Assembly: GCA_900759415.1 (NCBI GenBank)
Contig: CAAEVC010000150.1
Location: 1-10,290, forward strand
Length of the DNA: 10,290 nt
Source of the DNA: an uncultured Dialister sp.
GTDB lineage: Bacteria; Bacillota; Negativicutes; Veillonellales; Dialisteraceae
Direction: 5' to 3'
A program made the translations under genes and the position numbers. This document shows positions 5,507-10,290 of this stretch, piece after piece. Within the stretch, counting starts at the first letter, position 1, and each line of letters opens with the position of its first letter. The notes under the pieces are model-generated. The model saw only the letters and a list, made by a program, of their open reading frames with translations. It did not search any database and had not been told where the DNA came from.

Positions 5507-6745
5507 ATGGCACATTGTAATGAGAATTATTTAAACCTCTATGGGGATTATTTGTTCACAACAATAAAAGAGAAGCAGGATGCCTATAAAAAAGCCCATC
5601 CTGATGCAAAAATTATTTCCCTTGGACTGGGAGAGGGTACACAGCCATTAGTGCCTGCTGTGACCGAAGCCATGCATAAGGCGGTGGAGGAAATGGCACA
5701 TCAGGAAACCTTCCATGGGTATGGTCCGGAAGAGGGGTATCTGTTCCTCCGTGAAGCGATTGCCAGACATGATTATCAGGAGAGAGGCTGTGATATTTCT
5801 CCCGATGAAATCTTTGTAAGCGACGGTGCAAAATCTGATATTGGGAGTATGCAGGAAATATTTTCATCCACCGAAATAACTGCAGTTATGGATCCGGCAT
5901 ATCCTGTGTATGTGGACAGTAATGTCATGGCAGGGAGAAGCGGTAAATTTGATCATGGTGTTTATCAGCGGCTGGAGTATCTTTCATGTTATGAAGAATG
6001 CAGTTTCAAGGCAAATCTGCCAGCTCATGATCCTATGCTTATTTATCTCTCTTCCCCCTCTGATCCAACAGGTACAGCACTGAATAAAAGCAATCTGACC
6101 ATGTGGGTCAGATATGCAAAACAGACTGGCTCCGTTATTTTCTTTGATGCATCTTATGAAGCGTTTATTACGGAAGATAATATTCCTCATAGTATTTACG
6201 AGATTGAAGGAGCAAAGGAAGTAGCCATAGAATTCCGTTCCTATTCAAAAGCAGCCGGTTTTACAGGTATTCGCTGTGGGTACTGCGTTGTGCCTGAGGA
6301 ATTAAAGCTTGAGCGGAAGAATGGAGAAATGGTATCTGCCAATCAGCTATGGCATCGCCGGCAGTGTACCCGGTTTAATGGGTGCTCTTATATTGCACAG
6401 TGCGGTGCAGAAGCGGTTTACTCTGAAACAGGCAGGAAACAGATTCAGGAAGTCCTTGATATTTACAGAAATAATGCTAAAGTTATATTAGAGGGAGTAA
6501 AGGAATCTGGCCTTAGAGCTTCAGGTGGAGTAAACAGTCCCTATGTCTGGGTGGCTGTGCCGGAAGGAATGACCAGCTGGGAGTTTTTTGACCTTCTGCT
6601 GAATAAGGCTCAGATTATTTGTATACCTGGCTCTGGTTTTGGCCTTTCGGGAGAAGGATATGTAAGATTATCTTCTTTTAATACCCCTGAACTGACCAGA
6701 GAAGCGGTTGAACGGATGAAGAACGTATTGACCGGAAAAGAGTAG
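5507..6745 (+). CDS. dapL: LL-diaminopimelate aminotransferase-like, PLP fold type I
   Basis: DapL converts tetrahydrodipicolinate directly to LL-diaminopimelate using glutamate, for lysine and peptidoglycan synthesis. The 412-aa protein follows the DapL pattern: SDGAKSDIG (105-113), DPAYPVYVD (129-137), FDASYEAFI (213-221), RSYSKAAGFTGIRCGY (244-259) with PLP lysine K248, NQLWHRRQCTRFNG (279-292), SYIAQCGAEAVY (294-305), and substrate-carboxylate R387. Two motifs differ from the DapL sequences I know: the N-terminal GDVTRPL region reads GEGTQPL, and CSPNNPTG reads SSPSDPTG, putting Asp (D186) where fold-type-I enzymes have the PLP-contacting Asn. It is therefore a divergent DapL or a related aminotransferase with another substrate. 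The ATG at 5507 has the ribosome binding site AAGGCGG. ychF follows after 65 nt. Confidence 0.82.
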   Translation: MAHCNENYLNLYGDYLFTTIKEKQDAYKKAHPDAKIISLGLGEGTQPLVPAVTEAMHKAVEEMAHQETFHGYGPEEGYLFLREAIARHDYQERGCDISPDEIFVSDGAKSDIGSMQEIFSSTEITAVMDPAYPVYVDSNVMAGRSGKFDHGVYQRLEYLSCYEECSFKANLPAHDPMLIYLSSPSDPTGTALNKSNLTMWVRYAKQTGSVIFFDASYEAFITEDNIPHSIYEIEGAKEVAIEFRSYSKAAGFTGIRCGYCVVPEELKLERKNGEMVSANQLWHRRQCTRFNGCSYIAQCGAEAVYSETGRKQIQEVLDIYRNNAKVILEGVKESGLRASGGVNSPYVWVAVPEGMTSWEFFDLLLNKAQIICIPGSGFGLSGEGYVRLSSFNTPELTREAVERMKNVLTGKE

Positions 6746-6756
6746 ATTAGATTTGG

Positions 6757-6784
6757 AGTCTACCTTTCAGTCGAAAGGTAGACT
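6757..6784 (+). terminator. Perfect 12-bp hairpin between dapL and ychF
   Basis: AGTCTACCTTTC (6757-6768) and GAAAGGTAGACT (6773-6784) pair perfectly around a 4-nt loop, 11 nt after the dapL stop. The downstream sequence TCTGTATG is not a T-run, so this is at best a weak terminator. It may instead be a processing or mRNA-stability element. No separate ychF promoter is evident. Confidence 0.45.
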
Positions 6785-6810
6785 TCTGTATGTAGAAAAT
6801 GAGGAGTTTT

Positions 6811-7917
6811 ATGAGTACAAATTTACAGATTGGTATCGTAGGCCTTCCAAATGTAGGCAAGAGCACACTTTTTAATGCTATTACAAAGGCAGGGGCAGAA
6901 GCGGCAAATTTTCCGTTTTGCACGATTGAACCTAATGTAGGGGTTGTAGAAGTTCCAGATCATAGAATATATGACCTGGCGGATATGTTTAAACCGAAGA
7001 AAACAACTCCGGCATTTACCCGGTTCGTTGATATTGCCGGTCTGGTAGCAGGGGCTTCCAAGGGGGAGGGCCTGGGGAATCAGTTCCTCAGCCATATCCG
7101 CGAGACTGATGCAATTGCTCATGTGGTACGCTGTTTTGAAGATGGCAATATTACTCATGTTGAAGGATCTATCGATCCAATCCGCGATATGGAAATCATT
7201 AACACCGAATTATGCCTTGCGGATCTTGAAAGTGTAGATAAGAAAAAGACAAAGACTGCAAAGCTGGCACAGGCCGGTATTAAAGAGGCCAAAGCTGAGC
7301 TTCCGGTTCTTGAAAAAGTATATGATGCACTGCAGAATGGTACACCGGTCCGTGCTTTAGGTCTTTCTGAAGATAATCTGGAAGTGCTGAAAGAATTAAA
7401 TCTTATCACCTTAAAGCCAGTACTCTATGTGCTCAATATGGCAGAAGATGATATTGCGGATCCGCTTGCAAATCCTTTTGTTAAAAAGGCAGCAGCACAG
7501 GCGGAAAAGGAGGGGGCGAAATGGGTTCCCATTTCTGCCGAAATTGAACAGGAAGTATCTGAATTAGATGCAGAAGAAGCCAAGGCATTCCTGGAAGATC
7601 TGGGAGAAGAAGAACCAGGGCTCAACAGACTGATCAGAGTCGCGTATTCCATGCTGGGACTGATTAATTTCTTTACTGTAGGTTCTGATGAATGCCGCTC
7701 ATGGACGGTCAGAGAAGGGACCAGGGCACCAAAGGCTGCAGGTAAGATTCACAGTGATATTGAAAGAGGTTTTATCCGTGCAGAAATCGTATCTTATGAT
7801 GATCTCATGAACTGCGGTTCTTATGCAGCAGTTCGTGAAAAAGGACTGCTTCGTGTAGAAGGTAAGGACTACATCATTAAAGATGGCGATATTGCCTACT
7901 TCCGATTTAATGTATAA
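6811..7917 (+). CDS. ychF: Ribosome-associated ATPase YchF (OLA1 family)
   Basis: YchF is a universally conserved Obg-related P-loop protein that binds ribosomes and prefers ATP. The 368-aa product shows the P-loop GLPNVGKST (11-19), DIAGL (74-78), a charged helical segment (about 125-200, likely the coiled-coil arm), NMAED (209-213) at the G4 position in place of GTPase NKxD, and a C-terminal TGS domain (about 285-368) with FFTVGSDECRSWTVREGTRAPKAAGKIHSD. The start at 6811 is chosen because GAGGAG (6801-6806) precedes it and MSTNLQIGIVGLP matches the family N-terminus. The in-frame ATG at 6799 overlaps that site and would add four unusual residues. The gene probably reads through from dapL across the hairpin and ends at a strong terminator. 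Confidence 0.96.
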   Translation: MSTNLQIGIVGLPNVGKSTLFNAITKAGAEAANFPFCTIEPNVGVVEVPDHRIYDLADMFKPKKTTPAFTRFVDIAGLVAGASKGEGLGNQFLSHIRETDAIAHVVRCFEDGNITHVEGSIDPIRDMEIINTELCLADLESVDKKKTKTAKLAQAGIKEAKAELPVLEKVYDALQNGTPVRALGLSEDNLEVLKELNLITLKPVLYVLNMAEDDIADPLANPFVKKAAAQAEKEGAKWVPISAEIEQEVSELDAEEAKAFLEDLGEEEPGLNRLIRVAYSMLGLINFFTVGSDECRSWTVREGTRAPKAAGKIHSDIERGFIRAEIVSYDDLMNCGSYAAVREKGLLRVEGKDYIIKDGDIAYFRFNV

Positions 7918-7930
7918 AATAAGGAATCAG

Positions 7931-7960
7931 GGAAGGGTGAAAACCCTTCCTTTGTTTTTT
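7931..7960 (+). terminator. Rho-independent terminator of ychF
   Basis: GGAAGGGT/ACCCTTCC (7931-7938/7943-7950) is a perfect 8-bp stem with a GAAA tetraloop, extendable by A-U and G-U pairs, followed by TTTGTTTTTT. It lies 13 nt after the ychF stop codon. Confidence 0.92.
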
Positions 7961-8007
7961 CTCCGATTCTGCGGCAGGGCAAAGAGTCCCATGCATCTGT
8001 TGTAATG

Positions 8008-8013
8008 TATAAT
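8008..8013 (+). promoter_or_regulatory. Possible -10 box upstream of sfsA
   Basis: A perfect TATAAT lies 14 nt before the sfsA ATG, after the ychF terminator, so a promoter in this gap is expected. No -35 is visible at the right distance (AGTCCC at 7985-7990). The implied leader is under 10 nt with only a weak ribosome binding site (TTGGAATAAG), so the transcript might be nearly leaderless. Confidence 0.3.
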
Positions 8014-8027
8014 CATTGGAATAAGAA

Positions 8028-9203
8028 ATGGAAAAATTATATACGAACATTGTGAAAGGAATATTTCTGGACAGGCCGAACCGCTTTATCTGTCATGTAC
8101 AGGTAAATGGAGAGGTATGTACCTGTCATATGCCTAATCCAGGGCGTATGAGAGAACTGCTTTTTCGTGGAGTGACAGTATATCTAACTGAAAACAGGCC
8201 GGGGCTCCGTACGTCTTATCGGATTATTGGTATCGAAAAGGGCAATGATGGAAATATATTCTTCCTCGATACGGCCAAGGCCAATGATGTGGCGGCCAGA
8301 CTTGTGATGGAACATAAAATACCGGGTTGGGAATCTTATTCCCTGCTGGGGAGAGAAATCACAATGGGAGACAGCCGTTTTGATCTTCTTTTAGGAAACC
8401 GGGAAACAGGAGAGGTATTTCCTGTAGAAGTCAAATCCTGCAGTCTTGCAGGAGAAAAAGGAGCGATGTTCCCCGATGCGCCTACTGTGAGAGGGAAAAA
8501 GCATTTAGATCATCTGATGAGTATGAGCAGAAATGGAGAACATGCAGGACTTCTGATTCTCGTATATTACAGCAGAGCGGAATGGTTTCTTCCTGATTTC
8601 CATACGGATATAGAATTTGCGGAGAGTTTCAGACAGGCCATGAATCTTATAGACTGGAAGGCAGCGGTTATTTCATGGTCACCTGAATTTACCATGCCCG
8701 ATTCGGTCAGGTTGATTGAAAGTTCTGAAAGGGCATTAGATGAAGAAATGGGAGACCGGGGAAACTATCTGATAATCTTTCATATGGAAGAGGATAAGAC
8801 AGTTAACCAAGGCAATTCGGGGGAAGTCTATTATGATAAAGGGTATTATGTTTATGTAGGGCATGCTGATGAACATTTAGATCAGAAGATGAAGCGCTGG
8901 AGAACGATTCATAAACAGAAAAAGAACACCCTGGATTACCTTCGTGCTGAATGTGCTTTAACAGGTATCATTCCCATCCGATCAAAAATAGATCTTACAG
9001 ACCCTATAGTACTGCGAATGGCTGAGATTTCTGACTGGAAAGTTACTCATTCGTCATTTCAGAAAGATGATAATATAACTCTGTTTGGTTTTTCGGAAAA
9101 TCCCATGCATATTCCGGAATTTTTAAAGATCGAAGAAGATTTTGAGATTAACAGGCTGCAGTCCTATTTTTCAAATAGTAATGGAATATCAGATAAGAAA
9201 TAA
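8028..9203 (+). CDS. sfsA: SfsA nuclease-like protein with C-terminal DUF123 (GIY-YIG-like) domain
   Basis: The 391-aa product is about 150 residues longer than ordinary SfsA (about 235 aa). Residues 1-225 are SfsA: RPNRFICHV (16-24), CHMPNPGRM (33-41), and a PD-(D/E)XK-type site, RFDLLL with D119 and VEVKS with E134 and K136, then MFPDAPTVRGKKHLDHL (147-163). Residues 243-366 resemble DUF123, a GIY-YIG-related fold: GNYLIIF (245-251), GYYVYVG (272-278), KRWR (289-292), DYLRAE (303-308) and GFSENPMHI (354-362). The usual DUF123 HWHIDYL reads KNTLDYL, and the SDCxCxSHL cysteines are absent, so that half may be degenerate. SfsA was named for sugar fermentation stimulation in E. coli; DNA binding and nuclease activity are its likelier role. 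The gene is a single unit converging on lgt. Domain names rest on recalled motifs. Confidence 0.88.
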   Translation: MEKLYTNIVKGIFLDRPNRFICHVQVNGEVCTCHMPNPGRMRELLFRGVTVYLTENRPGLRTSYRIIGIEKGNDGNIFFLDTAKANDVAARLVMEHKIPGWESYSLLGREITMGDSRFDLLLGNRETGEVFPVEVKSCSLAGEKGAMFPDAPTVRGKKHLDHLMSMSRNGEHAGLLILVYYSRAEWFLPDFHTDIEFAESFRQAMNLIDWKAAVISWSPEFTMPDSVRLIESSERALDEEMGDRGNYLIIFHMEEDKTVNQGNSGEVYYDKGYYVYVGHADEHLDQKMKRWRTIHKQKKNTLDYLRAECALTGIIPIRSKIDLTDPIVLRMAEISDWKVTHSSFQKDDNITLFGFSENPMHIPEFLKIEEDFEINRLQSYFSNSNGISDKK

Positions 9204-9259
9204 TAATCCTCTGACAGATATACTTTGCTTTTGGAATATTAAAAATATGCAGACACAGT

Positions 9260-9302
9260 AAAATCCCCCTGACTGTATGTAACACGCAGTCAGAGGGATT
9301 TT
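9260..9302. terminator. Bidirectional terminator between sfsA and lgt
   Basis: AAAATCCCCCTGACTG (9260-9275) pairs with CAGTCAGAGGGATTTT (9287-9302), 15 of 16 positions, around an 11-nt loop. A/T ends on both sides allow it to serve both converging genes. It is 57 nt after sfsA and 12 nt from the lgt stop. Confidence 0.88.
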
Positions 9303-9313
9303 GATTGTACCTG

Positions 9314-10126
9314 TTATTCTTTGCCCTTATCTGTAACAGCCGTCTCTTCTCGGGCATCTTCACGATACCGGAATGTAAAGAATAAAAAGAATGCAAAGGC
9401 TGCCAGAAAAGCGACTAAGGATGTGATTTGTGCACTTTTTAAACCAAAAGCAAGAGTGATGTAATCTCCACGGAAAAACTCCAGGAAGAAACGAAGAAGT
9501 GAATAAAGTATGATATACAGGCAGAAGGTAGTGCCACGGGCATGTTTGAAGCAGGAGTACCAGATAAGAAGTCCTAAAATAATCAGATCTCCCTGGCATT
9601 CCCAGACTTCTGCCGGCCAGAGAGGCTGAGCTCCATAGGTGTGGTAAGCAAGGGTGGTAGATGGATAGAGAAGGCCAAATGCCTGACCCGTGGGATGTCC
9701 AAAAGCATCGCCGTTCATGAAATTGGCAATACGTCCAATAGCCTGGCCAAAAATAATAGCTGGAGCGACTGTATCGGCAAAAGGCAGTACAGGAATATGA
9801 TGTTTCCGTAAAAAGACATATCCTGCAATGCAGGCGAATAATACGCCTCCCTGAATAGCCATACCGCCCTGCCATACATAAGGTATTTCCAGCAGATGGT
9901 TGTGGTAATAATCCCAGTCAAAGAAAAAAACATCCCATAAACGTCCGCCGATAATACCTGCAAATGCAATGGTTAATCCTAAATCAAAGGTGTATATATG
10001 CCAGTTGCGACCATCTTTCTTCAAAAGGTAGTAGGCCATAATACATCCGAAGATGATTCCCAGAGAGAAAAATATTCCATAGAAACGAATAGGAAAATTG
10101 CCAATAAAGGTGACGTACTGATGCAT
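9314..10126 (-). CDS. lgt: Prolipoprotein diacylglyceryl transferase
   Basis: Lgt is an integral membrane enzyme that moves diacylglycerol from phosphatidylglycerol to the lipobox cysteine of prolipoproteins, the first step of lipoprotein maturation. The 270-aa protein has about seven hydrophobic segments, the signature GRIANFMNGDAFG (131-143) with R132 and N135, FPIRFYG (11-17) with Y16, and FFRGD with R219 (E. coli R239 equivalent). Q92 in WQGGMAIQGG stands where E. coli has essential His103. The late segment PAEVWECQGDL (171-181) is also unlike the common LYE form. Three ATGs cluster at 10135, 10132 and 10126 (minus). AAAGGAG (complement of 10136-10142) best fits 10126, 9 nt away, giving MHQYVTFIGNFPIRFYG. 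The C-terminal tail is charged and cytoplasmic-looking. It is monocistronic and converges on sfsA. Confidence 0.95.
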   Translation of the reverse strand: MHQYVTFIGNFPIRFYGIFFSLGIIFGCIMAYYLLKKDGRNWHIYTFDLGLTIAFAGIIGGRLWDVFFFDWDYYHNHLLEIPYVWQGGMAIQGGVLFACIAGYVFLRKHHIPVLPFADTVAPAIIFGQAIGRIANFMNGDAFGHPTGQAFGLLYPSTTLAYHTYGAQPLWPAEVWECQGDLIILGLLIWYSCFKHARGTTFCLYIILYSLLRFFLEFFRGDYITLAFGLKSAQITSLVAFLAAFAFFLFFTFRYREDAREETAVTDKGKE

Positions 10127-10160
10127 GAACATCATCTCCTTTTATAATTATGATGGATAT

Positions 10161-10166
10161 ATTATA
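10161..10166 (-). promoter_or_regulatory. -10 box of the probable lgt promoter
   Basis: On the minus strand, TATAAT (complement of 10161-10166) lies 35 nt upstream of the chosen lgt start, giving a leader of about 28 nt. The matching -35 is weak (TGTAAA-like). The IS end begins at 10196, close to the -35 region, so insertion may have replaced part of the native upstream sequence. Confidence 0.45.
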
Positions 10167-10195
10167 CAATAGATTGTATTCAATTTACATAAAAA

Positions 10196-10289
10196 TTATG
10201 AACCACAAGTGATATTGTCTCAAGTAACCACAAATGAAAATGTCCCAGTCATGGTATAATCTCATCACAATCTTAACGCAAGTGATGGG
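10196..10289 (+). mobile_element. Second, inverted copy of the IS21-like end
   Basis: This is an exact reverse complement of 1-94. It contains the two 21-bp repeat units at 10201-10221 and 10226-10246, then the extended -10 TGGTATAAT (10252-10260) directed out of the window, presumably toward a transposase gene beyond the edge. Because the match includes the promoter, both window edges represent the same end of the element, not its left and right ends. No coding part is present. Confidence 0.6.
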
Positions 10290-10290
10290 A

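Noticed and set aside
9360..9875. Second minus-strand open frame overlapping lgt in another phase
   Set aside because: Lgt in the main frame is complete with its signature motif; the alternative is rich in Arg, Cys and Tyr and matches nothing known.
1..10290. Composite transposon carrying thrS to lgt
   Set aside because: The cargo is essential housekeeping genes with native promoters and ordinary operon order, and both edges are the same IS end; flanking IS copies or a contig break explain it more simply.

Overview
The window reads as a chromosomal housekeeping segment of a low-to-moderate-GC Firmicute. The regulatory architecture is Gram-positive: a tRNA-sensing T-box leader before thrS, an infC-rpmI-rplT operon with an L20-type leader, and GGAGG ribosome binding sites. 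A HutP-family gene beside thrS and a DapL-type aminotransferase suggest the Negativicutes (a Dialister- or Veillonella-like organism). That placement is inference from gene content and general impression, not from a database search.

Layout: (1) 1-94 is the end of an IS21-like insertion sequence pointing out of the window. (2) 120-2787 holds a sigma-A promoter, a threonine T-box, thrS, and a HutP-like gene whose preferred start lies 1 nt past the thrS stop. (3) 2776-4134 holds a promoter inside the end of hutP, an L20-type leader, infC (apparently starting at an AUA codon), rpmI, rplT and a strong terminator. (4) 4160-5285, minus strand, holds fba (class II aldolase) with its own terminator, promoter and a leader with two inverted repeats. 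(5) 5449-7960 holds a dapL-like aminotransferase and ychF, separated by a perfect hairpin, then a terminator. (6) 8028-9203 is an SfsA protein with a C-terminal DUF123 (GIY-YIG-like) domain. It converges on lgt (9314-10126, minus), with a shared bidirectional terminator. (7) 10196-10289 is an exact inverted copy of 1-94.

Functionally, the left half is translation machinery under RNA-level control. ThrRS is governed by uncharged tRNA-Thr, and IF3/L35/L20 probably by L20 feedback plus IF3 control of its own rare start codon; a HutP-type RNA-binding antiterminator lies between the two control regions. The right half is a set of small independent units for glycolysis, lysine/peptidoglycan precursor synthesis, a ribosome-associated ATPase, a putative nuclease and lipoprotein maturation.

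No transposase, CRISPR array, tRNA or rRNA is visible. The matching ends suggest that the window is an assembly contig bounded by two copies of the same IS. The items most worth follow-up are the HutP-like protein lacking obvious histidine/metal ligands, the AUA start of infC, the SfsA-DUF123 fusion, and altered active-site positions in the DapL-like enzyme and Lgt.
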